From Rhabdophis nuchalis (Eukaryota > Chordata > Lepidosauria > Squamata > Natricidae), in the NCBI GenBank assembly GCA_039707465.1, contig CM077643.1, forward strand, positions 376,209,919-376,273,918: a stretch of DNA of 64,000 bases, read 5' to 3'. The notes beneath the pieces are model-generated. The model had not been told where the DNA came from, made no database searches, and saw only the letters and a program-made list of their open reading frames with translations. Shown in pieces: positions 22,155-34,850 of the stretch (position 1 is its first letter; the number at the start of each line of letters is the position of its first letter). The position numbers were made by a program, and so were the translations under genes.

Positions 22155-24385
22155 GTGGCATATACAATAGGGACCTTGGAGGTCATCTAGTCCAACTCCC
22201 TGCCCAGGCAGGAAGCCCTATACCATTTCAGACAAATGGCTATCCAACATATTCTTAAAGACTTGCAATGTTGGGGCATTCATAACTTCTGGAGGCAAGC
22301 TGTTCCAGAGGTTAATTGTTCTAACTGTCAGGAAATTTCTCCTCAGTTCTAAGTTGCTTCTCTCCTTGATTAGTTTCCACCCATTGCTTCTTGTTCTACC
22401 TTCAGGTGCCTTGGAGAATAGTTTGACTCCCTCTTCTTTATGGCACTGGAACACTGCTATCATGTCTCCCCTAGTCCTTCTTTTCATTAAACTAGACATA
22501 CCCAGTTCCTGCAACCTTTCTATGTTTTAGCCTCCAGTCCCCTAATCATCTTGGTTGCTCTTCTCTGCACTCTTTCTAGAGTCTCCACATCTTTTCTACA
22601 TTGTGGTGACCAAAACTGAATGCAGTATTCCAAGTGTGGCCTTACCAAGGCATTATAAAGTGGTATTAACACTTCACGTGATCTAGATTCTATCCTTCTG
22701 TTTATGCAGTCTAGAACTGTGTTTGCTTTTTTGGCAGCTGCTGCACACTGCTGGCTCATATTTATTTTATATTTTATTTTATTTATTTTCGAATTTATAC
22801 CCCGCCCTTCTCCTTGTTAGGACCCAGGGCGGCACACAGGCATTATTAAAAACCATAACAAAAGATAATATATATTATTAAAAACATATTAAATTAAATC
22901 CCGTGCTAAAAAACCCATTAAAAACCCTGAAAATTAAAATTTATAGATAAAAGTCAGAAACAGGGGGCTATGCTAGGCCGCCTTGTTGGAATAGATACGT
23001 CTTAAGACGTTGGCGGAAGAGGCGGAGGTCCGAGGTGGTGCGTAGGTCGGGGGGTAGGTCGTTCCAGAGGGCTGGGCCCGCCACAGAGAAGGCCCTTCCC
23101 CTGGGCGTCGCCAACCGGCATTGTCCGGCCGACGGTACCCGGAGAAGACCCTCTCTGTGGGAGCGGATCGGACGAAGGGATGTATGGGGCAGAAGGCGGT
23201 CTCGTATATAGCTAGGCCCCGAGCCATGGAGCGATTTGAAGATGGTCGTCAACACCTTGAAGCGCACTCGAAAGGCCACAGGCAGCCAGTGCAGCTCGCG
23301 CAGGAGAGGTGTTATGTGGGTTTGCCTTGGGGCACCCATAATCACCCGCGCGGCCGCATTCTGCACTAACTGTAGCCTTCGAGTGCACCTCAAGGGGAGC
23401 CCCATGTAGAGAGTGTTACAGTAATCCAGCCGGGATGTCACAAGCGCTTGAGTGACTGTGCGAAGGGCCATTTAAATGGTTGTCCACTAGGACTGCAAGA
23501 TCACTTTCACAGTTACTGCTATTGAGCAAGGTACCACCTATACTGTAGCGTGCATTTCATTTTTGTTGCCTAAATGTAGAACCTTACTCTTTTCGCCATT
23601 GAATTTCATTTTATTAGATAGTGCTCAATGTTCAAGTTTGTCAAGATCCTTCTGTATCTTAAGCCTATCTTCTGGAGTGTTGGCTATTCCTGCTAGCTTG
23701 GTGTCATCTGCAAATTTGATGAGTTCCCCATTTATTCCCTCATCCAAATCGTTGATGCAGATGTTGAAGAATACTGGGCCTAAAACAGAGCCTTGGGAGA
23801 TTCCACTGCGTACTTCCTTCCATGTAGATGCAGTTCCATTGAGGACTACACGTTGAGTGCGCTTGGTCAGCCAGTTACGAATCCATCTGGTGGTGATGCT
23901 GTCTAACCCACATTCTTCTACTTTATCTAGTAGTAGGTTATGGTCTACCTTGTCAAATGCCTTACTGAAGTCCAAGTAAACTATATCAACGGCAATCCTC
24001 TGGTACACTAATTTTGTCACTTTGTCAAAGAATGCAATAAGATTAGTCTGGCATGATCTGTTTTTGACAAAACCATGTTGGCTTTTGGTTATTATTTTGT
24101 TTGCTTCTAGGTGTTCAATAATTCGCTGCTTGATTATTTTTTCCAGAATCTTTCCTGGTATTGAGGTCAGGCTGATGGGTCTGTAGTTTCCTGGATCTAT
24201 CTTTTTTCCTTTTTTGAAGATGGGGACTACATCAGCTCTTTTCCAGTCCTCTGGTAGTTCCCCAGTGTTCCATAGTTCTATAGTTCAGTGGTTCTGAGAT
24301 CTTGTCTGCCAGTTCCTTCAGAACCCTGGGGTGTAATCCATCCGGTCCTGGTGATTTGAACTCGTCTAGGGTAGACAGTGTTCAC
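22155..24385 (-). mobile_element. CR1 LINE, split by a nested L2 fragment
   Basis: A minus-strand CR1 copy of about 1.5 kb net (22155-22764 and 23475-24385). It carries polymerase motifs VYLDFSKAFDKVDH, GISQGSVLGPVFF and KFADDTKLAG (24020-23625) and the C-terminal region [15 protein letters not shown] to LDSHLSEMV (22759-22218). The 5' part lacks the endonuclease and ends near 24385. It shares a 12-bp deletion with the copy at 25203 (AVFQCHKEE instead of AVFRYLRGCHKEE), which marks a subfamily. Confidence 0.92.
22765..23469 (-). mobile_element. L2-group LINE fragment nested in CR1
   Basis: A 705-bp 5'-truncated insertion with an open C-terminal frame (23471-22968): TQALVTSRLDYCNTLYMGLP, QLVQNAAARVIMGAP, PALWNDLPPDLR. 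The duplication attta at 22760-22764 and 23470-23474 restores the CR1 order catatttaaatgg when one copy is removed; the uninterrupted CR1 at about 35745 shows that order. Confidence 0.95.
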
Positions 24386-25202
24386 TTACTATTGTTCACT
24401 TATTATTTTCTTCCCTATTTCAATTTGTGTTTCTAATATGATTTTTGTGGTGCTGTTTTTGATAGATTGGACTGGTTTATCCCTTTGTGTGATGTCTATT
24501 TATTTCACTTGAAATATTACAGGCTGCCCAATGCATTTTTGTTTCGGGTGGGGTGCGGGAAACCTCTTTGAAAGCATTTGAAGGGATGTCATGCAAAAAA
24601 AAGTTGAGACTGGTTCTTGATCATCCAAGAGTATCTAAAATAGAACAATGGATTCAAAATTACCAGTAGGTAGCTTCCAATATAATGTTAGAAGAAGTTC
24701 CAGATAGAAATAATACAATAGTTTGATAATAGAACAAGTGACCGAGAAAGGTATTAATAAATGAAGCACTGGGCAAAAAGAAAAAAGCTGTTATGAGAAA
24801 AGCTTAAATTTGTATTCCAGCAGAAGGCTGGGTTTGACAGCTTCAATGTCCTCTTCCAATTCTGTGATGATGATGCTTGTATATCAAAACTGGAAAGCAG
24901 GGAGGTACCTACTATATTCTTTGGACATGAATTACCCATCATAATTCATGTGGAAATGGGTAGTTTTGTACCATGCTATATCTGGCCTTTTGAAAAGTTT
25001 CATCTGGCACAAACAGTCCTGTATTTACTCTGAGCAGAAGATGTATTTTGTACATATTGCCAGCTGCATGTCAAAGGTTTTGGCAATGGAAACCCTGAAT
25101 GGGGTTTAATTTCCAAACTTTTACCAACCATTGAGTTGTAAATGAAGAAATACCTCAGAAAGGTATTGAATACAGGTTAGGCAATCTGAGTTATATTATT
25201 GG
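24386..25202. other. Non-coding stretch
   Basis: No gene or clear repeat recognised. Confidence 0.45.
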
Positions 25203-25714
25203 CCTTGGTAAGGCCTTGATAAGGCCACACTTGGAATACTGCATTCAGTTTTGGTCGCCACGATGTAGAAAAGACGTGGAGACTCTAGAAAGAGTGCAGA
25301 GAAGAGCAACAAAGATGATTAGGGGACTGGAGGCTAAAACATATGAAGAACGGTTGCAGGAACTGGGTATGTCTAGTTTAATGAAAAGAAGGACTAGGGG
25401 AGACATGATAGCAGTGTTCCAGTGCCATAAAGAAGAGAGAGTCAAACTATTCTCCAAGGCACCTGAAGGTAGAACAAGAAGCAATGGGTGGAAACTAATC
25501 AAGGAGAGAAGCAACTTAGAACTGAGGAGAAATTCCCTCACAGTGAGAACAATTAATCAGTGGAACAGCTTGCCTCCAGAAGTTGTGAATGCCCCAACAC
25601 TGGAAGTCTTTAAGAAAATGTTGGATAGCCATTTGTCTGAAATGGTATAAATGCAGGGGGTTGGACTAGAAGAGCTCCAAGGTCCCTTCCAACTCTGCTA
25701 TTATATTGTATTAT
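25203..25714 (+). mobile_element. CR1 LINE 3' end with open frame
   Basis: An uninterrupted 144-codon frame (25216-25650) covers the CR1 C-terminal region [14 protein letters not shown] to LDSHLSEMV and stops at its expected place. The 3' UTR follows with a short TTATATTGTATT tail. The AVFQCHKEE deletion matches the split copy at 22155-24385. The reverse-transcriptase core is missing. Confidence 0.9.
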
Positions 25715-25797
25715 TGCAAGGGCAGAAAATGTAGCCATGCCATACAAACAGAGATGGCAAGGATGTCTTAGTCTGCTGCCTTAGTGATATGTTGTGT

Positions 25798-26044
25798 CAG
25801 AGGTGGCATTCAGCAGGTTCTGACCAGTTCTGGAGAACTGGCAGCGGAAATTTTGAGTAGTTCGGAGACTGGTAAATACCACCTCGACTTGCCCCGTCCC
25901 CATCTATTCTTTGCCTCCCAAGTCTCAGCTGATTGGGAGAGAATGGGGAATTTGCAATATCCTTCCTCTACCATGCCCACCAAGTCACTCCTACCAAGCC
26001 ACATCCACAGGACTGGTAGTAAACAATTTTGAATCCCACCACTG
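25798..26044 (-). mobile_element. Second-family MITE, reversed, with TSD
   Basis: Ends cagaggtggcattcag and gaatcccaccactg, 247 bp. Flanking 8-mers tgttgtgt (25790-25797) and cgttgtgt (26045-26052) match at 7 of 8, supporting hAT-type insertion. Confidence 0.82.
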
Positions 26045-26052
26045 CGTTGTGT

Positions 26053-27084
26053 CTACAATTCCCAGAAAAATCCAAGGATAAGTGGGACTTTCCCCCATCC
26101 TTCTCAGAATGCAGGACTCTCTCTGTGTGTGCATGCACATGAGTACATGTGGTTTTTCTCCTCATGACAAGATTCTTTGTTTTGAAAGAGCAGCTTTCAT
26201 GGGCAATTTTAGAACAAGGGGACGTCTTGTTACTGGTTTTTGAGATAAACAAAGAAAGAAGAGGATGGAAAAAGAAAGCAGAGAATCAAATCGGGTGATA
26301 TGTGATCAACAATATAAAAATATACAACTTTGATGCTGGGCTTCAACTCGGGAGACAGTTTTATAGCAATGCCGGCTTGCAAACTAGTTTGTGCATGTAT
26401 GTTATCCATAATGCAGCATATTTTAACATCTGCTCTATCTATAAACTTCCTAAGTTCATTTCCCCAGCGTCATAAGATAAAACTGAAATGACTCATCCGA
26501 AACCCTGCAGAATTCATAGAAGCTCACAGATTTGAACCTTGAGGGTTTTTTTTTTGTCTGTACCAGTTTCATTTAAAATGAGATGACAACGAGATTTTAA
26601 ATATAACTGCATATTTCTCTTGGCATTGTTCTTCCTTCATCCCCATGTCCTAGGCATAGACGAGTGAGGTCTAACTATGCTAAGTATGGGTGGCCAAGGA
26701 AGTCATATGCTGAAAGGTGACTTGGTGATGCACACTCCATCTCTTACATAGTTGCATGCAACATCATAATCTTGGATGTTTCTATGGCTAGGAATGGTGC
26801 CTATGATGCTAAGGAAGAACCACAGGTAATTTTAATCAATAGGAATTACCTTAACCTTTCTAAGTCTAAAACCTAGGCTTTAAAGTTTTTAAGTCAGTTT
26901 CAAATCCTTTTTTTAAATACCTGTTTATATAAGCTGCCACTCCTTCCCCTCTGTGATAATCATTTAGATAGTTGAAGATTATCATATTTTTCCTATTTCT
27001 TTTGTAGATAAATATACCCAGATCCTTTAATTAGTGCTAATTCTGCTGGGCTTCCTGATGTTTCATTATCATCCATTCATTCAT
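26053..27084. other. Non-coding stretch
   Basis: No gene or repeat recognised beyond T runs. Confidence 0.45.
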
Positions 27085-27700
27085 CCACTCATATTTCATA
27101 TTCCTCAACTGCCCATCTCCCTCAAAAAGGGGCTCTGAGTTGTGTACAATGTAATATAATCAACAAATAAACAACATATAATAACATTACAATTAAAATT
27201 AAATTAGGATTAACCACTTTAAAGTTATAGATTTATGACAAAGCATCAAAAGGTTTAAAATCCTAAAATGACCATTTAACATTGGTTATTACAAGGCAAT
27301 GGGGCTCTCATAGGATTGGCCAGTCCCACAGATGCATGCTCCATTGTGTCCCCCACACAAGGCTGCAAAACCAAGATTTGACCACTGTGCAGAAGGTCAA
27401 GAGATTGGGGGCTTTCCTCACCTCTACTGACAGAAAGGTGCAGCTAGTAGTAGGGAAGGCTCTCTTCTTAGACCCCACCAGCCTGATAGAGTGAGATAAG
27501 CTGATGAAATGAGGTGAATCTGTTTCTGTAGGTAACCTGGCTTTATGCCATGTAGGGCTTTATAGGTAATGATGAGCACCTTTAATTGAACCAGGAAGCA
27601 AACTGGTACCCACTGCCCAGTGCAGGTCATGGAGCAAGGTTATTATATGTGCCCTTTTTGGGCACCTGGTAGCTGAGTAGCTGCTCTCATCTCAACTCGA
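27085..27700 (-). mobile_element. Old, diverged L2-group LINE fragment
   Basis: The minus-strand frame 27630-27424 still shows VLIITYKALHGIKPGYLQ and a diverged trailing region. On the plus strand the 3' block 'aactgcccatctccctcaaa' and aaggggctctgag corresponds to the L2 3' UTR. Divergence is far higher than in the 12649 or 22765 copies. Confidence 0.65.
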
Positions 27701-28631
27701 TTCAATTTCTCCCAGACCTTTTTAAACTGGTGGCTTGATATTTCAAGTGGTGCCTAACCAAGGCAGACTACTATGGCATATTCCTGAAAATCTAGTATTT
27801 CCCCCCTCTTTGAAACTCATCTTGTGGTTATCTTTGTAGAGTCACCGAGACTGAGATGGGTGGCCATATAAATTTTCTTAAATACATAAAGATGGTAGCT
27901 CTGGCGGTGGGGATGATAATAAAACTCCTCTCTCTTTATTTGGGTCAGAGAAACCCTCTTTGTAGAAGACAAATGGCAGCTTCTTTTATACATTTTCTCC
28001 AGCTGATTCTCCTGAAACGGAATGTTTGCATTTTGGATATTTAAAATGAAAAGCAGGGGGTATTGTTTATTTTCCTTTTTTCCTGTGACAAACTTTGACT
28101 TTGTTATCTTTTGTGCTATAGCTCAGGCTAAAAACCTCTAGCCACATGTCTCTGAGCTGCAAAAAGAAAAAGAAAAGAGAAATCAATGGTCAGAAAAGCA
28201 TTTCATGAAGCAATTGTCTCCCTCATCTCTATACCATTAACCAATATCTAATTTGTATTTCTCTGGAAATGGTGGGGAAGAAGTTTGTCTGAACAACTTG
28301 GATGCAAATTTGTGCAACCCTACTTAATGCTAGCATTCAATTTCATATTATGGGCAAGAACTAAAAAAAGAAAAGAAAAAGATTCCTATTTATAAGTTTG
28401 TTAAGCCATATTAGATATCCTAATTTGTACACAGAGTAGAGGTGGGGATCTATTCACTTTAACTTGATCCCATCAATATTTCTAACTTGTGGATGAAGGC
28501 AAAGATTTCAAAACCTTTTCTGAACTTGGGCTGTAAAAGGTTATTTTCCTTTGGTGAAAGTTCTGTAAATATAATTAAATCATTATAAAGAAATAGTTAT
28601 TTGTATATCTGATTGGATCTGTTGTTAAGAC
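27701..28631. other. Non-coding stretch
   Basis: No gene recognised. Around 27840-27890 a short segment ('gatgggtggccatataaatt') could be another LINE tail. Confidence 0.4.
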
Positions 28632-28770
28632 CGAGAGCCAGATTGCTGTGGTGGTTAAAGGCATCAGGCTGGAAACTAGGAGACCATGAGTTCTACTTCT
28701 GCCTTGGGCAAGTCACAGTCCTATGAAGGAGGCAATGGCAAGCCACTTCTGAAAAACCTTTCTAGAAAGC
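28632..28770 (+). mobile_element. tRNA-derived SINE, second type
   Basis: 'gtggtggttaaaggcatcag' contains an A-box-like segment and gagttctacttctgcc a B-box-like one, followed by 'aggaggcaatggcaagccac'. It is the same family as the reversed copy at 62156-62402. Confidence 0.65.
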
Positions 28771-29969
28771 CAAGGTCATCCTTTGTCTCTGCACCTTTGT
28801 AGCTGGTTCTCTGACCAGAACCGGATGGGTGGAACTGCCAGCATGGCAGTGGGAGATTGGACCATATGATGGACTTGTGGGTGTGGGGGCAAAATCTTGA
28901 ACTTTCAAGTAGGTGGGGAAAATTGGGATGATTTCATATTCACGTTTTCCCAGATGTGCCAACATGGCTCTCTTAATACATTGGAATTCTGAGCAACACT
29001 TTGTCTTGGACTCTGATTTACTGTTGGATGCTATTTGGAACCCTGACAAATTGTGTGACTAGGACGAGAGACCATTTATGCATGGCTGGGAGCAAAATAG
29101 AAAATTATCCATGTAGATTATCCATGTAGTGCTATATTGAAACCATATAGTTTCAATAGGGTCAATGTGGGAACTATGCACATGCACAATATTTACAAAC
29201 TTCTTATATGGCCAGGATTTTTTTTTTTTAAATGGAAACTCTTAAAAAATAACAATTTAAACGAAAGCATTAAATGAAATCATAACAAATTCCCGCCTTC
29301 GTGTTTTCCTTTTGTTTTTGGATAGGCACACTACTGCCAAAGCAGTTTACCATAATCCTAGATTACCTAGCTGCTTTTTTCAATGGCACAGCAATTTCCC
29401 CCCATTAAGCAAATAAATAAATAAATAAATAAAAGTACACAACTAAATTTTCCTTTGAGTGAAAAATGTGCCATGAACTTCAGACAGCATATATTTCAGT
29501 TATGACTGTGACCATTGATTAGGTAAGAGCACTTAAAAACAGGAACAGGACTTTTTTTTTTAACAAAATGAATAGATAAAATAGGAGCTGTCCTTTTGAC
29601 TTATTCCTGTTTCTAGAAAGACTGCGTAAAATACTTAAAATTAAAATTGGAAATGTGACGTATGGGATGGACTAACTGCCCTTTATTACACATTTACTGG
29701 ATATTCTGTTTTTTTCTCTTATGGGATCCATTTCTCCACTTCCAAAAGAAAATCTGTCACACAGAAAGAGAGAGAGAGAGTAGCAAATAATTCATTCGAA
29801 ATCTAGATGGGAGTTGCAAAATTACAAAATCAAGAAGCAGTTTTAGATCACTCAATCCACCCCATAATTGGAGTGTATTGACCCTATTGTTTTACAAGGC
29901 TGAAATCAGCTTCTCATACCAATGTTAGTCTCCTACTCATGTTTGTTAAAATATGTCTTCTCTTTTATT
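28771..29969. other. Non-coding stretch
   Basis: No gene recognised. It contains a 13-bp duplication (ttatccatgtaga/g near 29105-29130), a 9-bp inverted repeat (29135-29143 and 29150-29158) and an (AAAT)n run near 29410. Confidence 0.45.
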
Positions 29970-30062
29970 CATAGGAAGTGCAATGGCTCAGCTGGAAAGA
30001 GATGAGCACCATGACTTAGAGTTGGACACACCTGGACAGGGAAACTTCTGTCTTTACCTTAT
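29970..30062 (+). mobile_element. SINE 3' fragment
   Basis: 'agatgagcaccatgacttag' and 'agttggacacacctggacag' plus tctttacctt resemble the 3' half of the Sauria-type SINE (compare 5658-5735). The ORF starting at 29953 is therefore not a gene. Confidence 0.5.
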
Positions 30063-31660
30063 CTCTTATTCAGAAACTCAAAGGGATAACCTCCAACCCT
30101 TTCAGCCAGTGAGGCTATTTGGAATGTGTGTGAATACTCTGTCAAAATGATTGATTGTCTTAAATAGCATGAGCACTCAAAACCTCCTATTTTTTATTGC
30201 TGTTAAAAAATTACTGTGGAAAAAAACAAACAAACCCAAAACACAGAGATTATTATTATAATACAAATACTTACAAAAACTATACATAAATAGTGTTTAA
30301 TGAAGTAAAAACACTACACAAAAAAGAAACAAAGGATATCATTATAGCAATTAACAGTTATAATTTTCTATATCTTAGCTAATGTAAATGGTATTCAAAC
30401 GCATATATATTTCAATAAGTATCACTTTTTAACCCATTGTATTTTGTTTGTGGTTCTTATGTTTTTATTGGGAGATCTGCTTTTACATTTTAAAGATTTT
30501 TAAAGGATATAATTTACTTAGAAGGCAGATTATCATTGGTATTTAAGTGAAAATGCTCCAGACATCATTTATGCAAAACAATTGGCCAAAAAGCTACTTT
30601 TTGAGCAACCTTCTTTTTATTATTATCATGTTTGATTGCAACTCCTACCATTCTTTTATGTAAAAATTCCACCTCTACTATAACAAAGGTTAAGGGATAA
30701 TCCCTATCCCATTTCCCCATATTCAATGAATTTGCTGAGTGCTGGCCTAATCCTGACTGCTGATCAGTCAAAATGCACGTCCCTGACTTGTAAAAGTGAC
30801 ATAACAAGACAGTCAGCAAGCCAGCAATAAATTTCCCGGACTTACCCTTTATCCTGCTATGATTCAGTTCTGTTGCCCCTGCTAACCCTGATGGGATGTC
30901 CCAACATCTGCAACAGTTACAGCAATCCTCCCTATGTTGCATTCTCTGCTTGGCACTTACTCGCTTACACACACGTACGAATTTATAATCCGTTGTGTTT
31001 CTTCCTCTTAGTCACAAGGGGATGTTGTTACTCTGAATCAGCAGAAAATGCTTGGGATGCCATCGCCACAGCCAGCTTCATGACACTTTTCAGTTGGTTT
31101 AATTGACCTGTTTATGTACGAGCTTATGCGATAAGTGGCAAATGAAGGCCGTTGACAGTGATGTAATACGAGACTTCTGCCCTTCCATACACATTACGCG
31201 ACAAGCCCTGGAATCTGCTCTGAGTCAGATGAAGAGACACGGAGAGTCTGAAACATTTGAGCAAGGCAACTGGCTGCAAGATACCGTACTGTACTCTCTC
31301 CTCTTCTTCCTTCATATCAGCCTTTCGGAGACTGAGAGATATTGTCTGTGCTTCAAAACAGGAAGGACATCCTGCAGGATTAACAGGGTGACATTGGTGG
31401 GGGCCACAGGTTCCATTGAAATCTAAACATTTTAATAATTATAACATGCAATTAGGTGAAGTAGCTTTTGGTAGCTTCAGTTCCCGGCTACAGAGGGAAT
31501 GTATTCTGAACACAATAATTTGTTATGAGTATTTTAATAATCTTGCATGTTTAAATCATCAATTCATAAAATAGGTTTCTACTTGGGTCAAATTCTTGAT
31601 CAGCTTACAGTACCGTAAAAACAACCCAAAATACATATTTTTGCACTTGTGAATTGGTGT
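30063..31660. other. Non-coding stretch
   Basis: ORFs at 30565-30972 (minus) and 31103-31426 (plus) exceed 100 codons but show no recognisable domain, splice context or codon pattern, so I treat them as chance. Confidence 0.4.
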
Positions 31661-31668
31661 ACATAGAG

Positions 31669-31953
31669 CAGGGGTGACATTCAACAGGTTCTGACAGGTT
31701 CTAGAGAACAGATAGCGGAAATTTTGAGTAGTTCAGAGAATCAGCAAATACCACCTCTGGTTGTCCCCATAGTGGGGTGGGAATGGTGATTTTGCAATAT
31801 CCTTCCCCAAGGAGTGGGGAGGGAAAGAGGATTTTGCAGACTCTTTCTCCTGGAGTGGGGTGGGAATGGAGATTTTGCTATATCCTTCCCCTGCCACGCC
31901 CACCAAGCCACGCCCACAGAACTCATAGTAAAAAAAATTGAATTTCACCACTG
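31669..31953 (-). mobile_element. Second-family MITE with internal triplication
   Basis: Ends caggggtgacattcaa and ttgaatttcaccactg, in reverse orientation. Inside, three units of 41-42 bp start at 31772, 31814 and 31855 (gtggggtgggaatgg-like). Flanks acatagag and acataaga match only partly. Confidence 0.78.
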
Positions 31954-31961
31954 ACATAAGA

Positions 31962-34078
31962 GTATTTTAACTCGGGAAAGGGGAATTCCTGTCTCCTTCT
32001 TCTCCCATTTTGCAATATTCATATCCAAAGCTGTCAACTGTTGGTGATGTGATTTCTTTGTCACTTTAAACATTCAACGCAAGTAAAATGCCAGTATTTT
32101 GGCTCAATATTCGGAGGTCTATTTTTCGGTACGATCACATCTACTGCAGCCCTCGGAGAAAAATTGAGAGCCTTTGGCTAAAAAAAAAAAAAGTTGCCCA
32201 CCCCATTTTAAAGTTAATAAAAAAATATCCAGAAACTTGTATAAGTCTGCAAAGGAATCCTCATGTGGCAATATAGTACTGAACAATTTCATGCACAGCA
32301 GCCAAAGTTTGGGGCGGGGCACATTCCCCACACACAATTGGTCCCTCTGTAAACTGCATTTTAAAGGCACAGACCATGCACAATTCATAAACACAAAATA
32401 ACAAATGCCTTGCCCTTGGAAATCTGCACCAGAGTACCACATCTATCTTAAGCTAAGTCTTCAAGTTGTGGTATTGTGTGGTGTAAACTTTTAAGTATTA
32501 TTAAAAGCCTTCCCTTGCCGCCATTGAGGTTCTTTGCTTTCACAACTGTTGTGCAGAGACTGTTCCAGGGCGGGCTAGAAGCAGAAGGAGATAGCTAGAC
32601 TAGTAGTGTAGCATTCCAGGAAACGGAGCCAGAGGGAATGCTCTGCTTCCAGAGCCTCTGGGAGGGCTTCGCCAATCGCTTTTCCTTCCGAACCAATGAG
32701 GAATTGAGAAGCAGCTCCTTTTCTTTCTGTTGCTAGCGTTGGAAAGAAAGGAATGCATGAGGTTCCTGGGTTGTTGGGAAGGGACTTCATCCAACATCCG
32801 AGATTGTTGTGTTTCTGAAATTTAAGACATATTGCCTGTGTGTGTGTGTGTGTGTATGTGTGTGTGTGTACACACGGACGCATTTGCAAAATTGTGTCAG
32901 TGGCTGTGGGTTAATTTTGCCTCTGGAGAGAGATCAATTTAGCATGTGGCAAACAAATGTCCCCGAGCAAGAACCGCAAGGGAAGATTTGGGAGGGAGCC
33001 AGGAAACTGGAAGGGAGGGGAGATCTGACCAAGATTGCTCAAGCTGGGAGAGCTACAGAGGAAAATGAGGGGGGTGGGGTGGGCAGGAGGAGTTAACAAG
33101 TCCACCCTTGCGTTGCCAGACCTGAACTAAAACTGGAGCAGATTTTAGCATTCGATCTGCACAAGTCAGCCAATCTTGCTTGGCCTGAAGATGTAGGGAG
33201 AAGGAAGGTTAAAATGCTCTACAGTCTCCATAGAACACAAGAAATCCCTATACTACACTTACTTTCTCTGGCATCCACAAACTGAAGAAAATCAAGGCCA
33301 AGAGGCCACATGAAAGAAAGATATTTTAAAAATGGGCCATATAGAGAGACATGCAAGTCCTGTTTTATGTAGCCTGGTTTTGCTTTAAAGCACCAAACAA
33401 GGCACTTTTCAAACCAGAACAATTTTTAGAAAACTAAAATACCCAGGAAATAATAGAGTAACTATGCTGGGGAACACAAGTTCCAGGGACTGTAACCACT
33501 GGTGTAATATTTTTAAAAGGACATGGTTGATTCTGTCCTGCAAGCTTTCCCAGATGACTACAGCGTATTGTTTGGTGATTAGATGATAAGCAGTGTTATC
33601 CTTTGCTCTTCATGAAGCACATCAATATTGGAGACATTGAAATGCTGTTTTTGTTGATTTCTGCCTTTTTCTAAATTGCTAAATTCTTCAAAGGTTTTCA
33701 GAGGAATGCTAATAGATGAAGAATTTATAAATAAAAGCAGCTATCCAGTATCTGTTTTTCTTCCATTCGGGGGCTAAAAATGGTATGACTTGGGGCTGGT
33801 CATTCTCTTCAGTCCAACCTGCCTCACAGGATTATTGTAGTGGAGAAAAGAGGACATTATGTATGTTCACCACTTTGAGCTACTTATAAAAGTAATAAAG
33901 ATGGGATAGAAATCTAATTTCCATCCAGACTAAATCAGTTTTGCTTATGCAAGGTGGTTGCATTGTGTGTCCTTAGATACTGGGATATTTAAAGTTTAAA
34001 AATATAGTTGTTTTAGTGTGGAGTACTTCAGCAGGTATTTTAAGATTGTGGATGATAAAGAAGGCAGATAGAGCAGTG
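31962..34078. other. Non-coding stretch with a (TG)n tract
   Basis: No gene recognised. A (TG)n microsatellite spans 32837-32869. Several ORFs near 100 codons overlap on both strands without recognisable motifs. Confidence 0.45.
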
Positions 34079-34297
34079 CAGAGGTGGGTTCCTACCGGTT
34101 CAGACTGGTTTGGCCAAACTGGTAGTAACTTGGTGGCCTGGGTCGCTGAAACTGGCAGTGACCCAGGCCTGTCACACCCCTGAACCGGTTCTCCTGGTGG
34201 CGCCATAGGCGGTGCAATAGGCGGCACCATCTTGTTTCTGGCTTCTGTGCAGGTGCAGAAGCATTTTTTTAGTACTGTGCATGCCCGCGCAGCGCAC
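34079..34297 (+). repeat. Dispersed repeat with 'taccggttcagactggtt' motif
   Basis: Starts cagaggtgggttcctaccgg, related in its opening to the second MITE family but different inside ('ggcggtgcaataggcggcac'). It abuts the R4/Dong fragment, whose reading frame stops at this junction. Confidence 0.5.
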
Positions 34298-34505
34298 ATC
34301 AATTTGTTGATGTATCTTGTAAAATTCTTGGGCATGGTGCCAAGTGCCCCGATGACAATGGGTATTACTGTGACATGCTTCATCCATAGCCGTGTAGTTT
34401 CGATGGCCAGGTCGCGATATTTCATTATTTTTTCTAGTTCTTTTTCTTTTTCTAGTTCTTTTTCTTCGACTCTGGCATCTCCAGGAACAGCAATATTAAT
34501 AAACT
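34298..34505 (-). mobile_element. R4/Dong-type LINE fragment
   Basis: The minus-strand frame reads NIAVPGDARVEEKEL, then KYRDLAIETTRLW and VIPIVIGALGTMPKNF. This is the conserved motif series near the C-terminus of R4/Dong-clade LINEs as I recall it. It is truncated at both ends. Confidence 0.7.
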
Positions 34506-34506
34506 G

Positions 34507-34762
34507 TATTATTATTATTATTCTGTGGTTAATCTTTGGTGAGATTCACAGCCTTTGGGGCTGGTTGGTAGCTCAACAGCTCGAGTCCTAACCAAGGACC
34601 TAGGAACTGTCAAGGTAACGTCAGAGGATATAAGCAGTTCCAAGCAGGGTGGCCCTTTGTAGAATACTCAAGTCCGGCAAACCTAGAACCTCCACATAGC
34701 GAGGCAGCCCCCTAGGTATTGCTCCAAGGGCTCCAATCACAATCAGGACAACACACGACTTC
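34507..34762 (-). mobile_element. Second R4/Dong-type LINE 3' fragment
   Basis: Minus strand: VVLIVIGALGAIPRGLPRYV, then LSILQRATLLGTAYIL, a 3' UTR and an (AAT)5 tail appearing as (ATT)n at 34507-34522. It covers an adjacent, slightly overlapping part of the same ORF as 34298-34505, so the two may be separate insertions or one rearranged copy. Confidence 0.7.

Positions 34763-34850
<88 letters not shown>

Noticed and set aside
29953..30150. A 65-codon ORF after an AG, considered as a second exon of the adaptor gene
   Set aside because: Its core resembles a SINE 3' end and no donor follows in frame.
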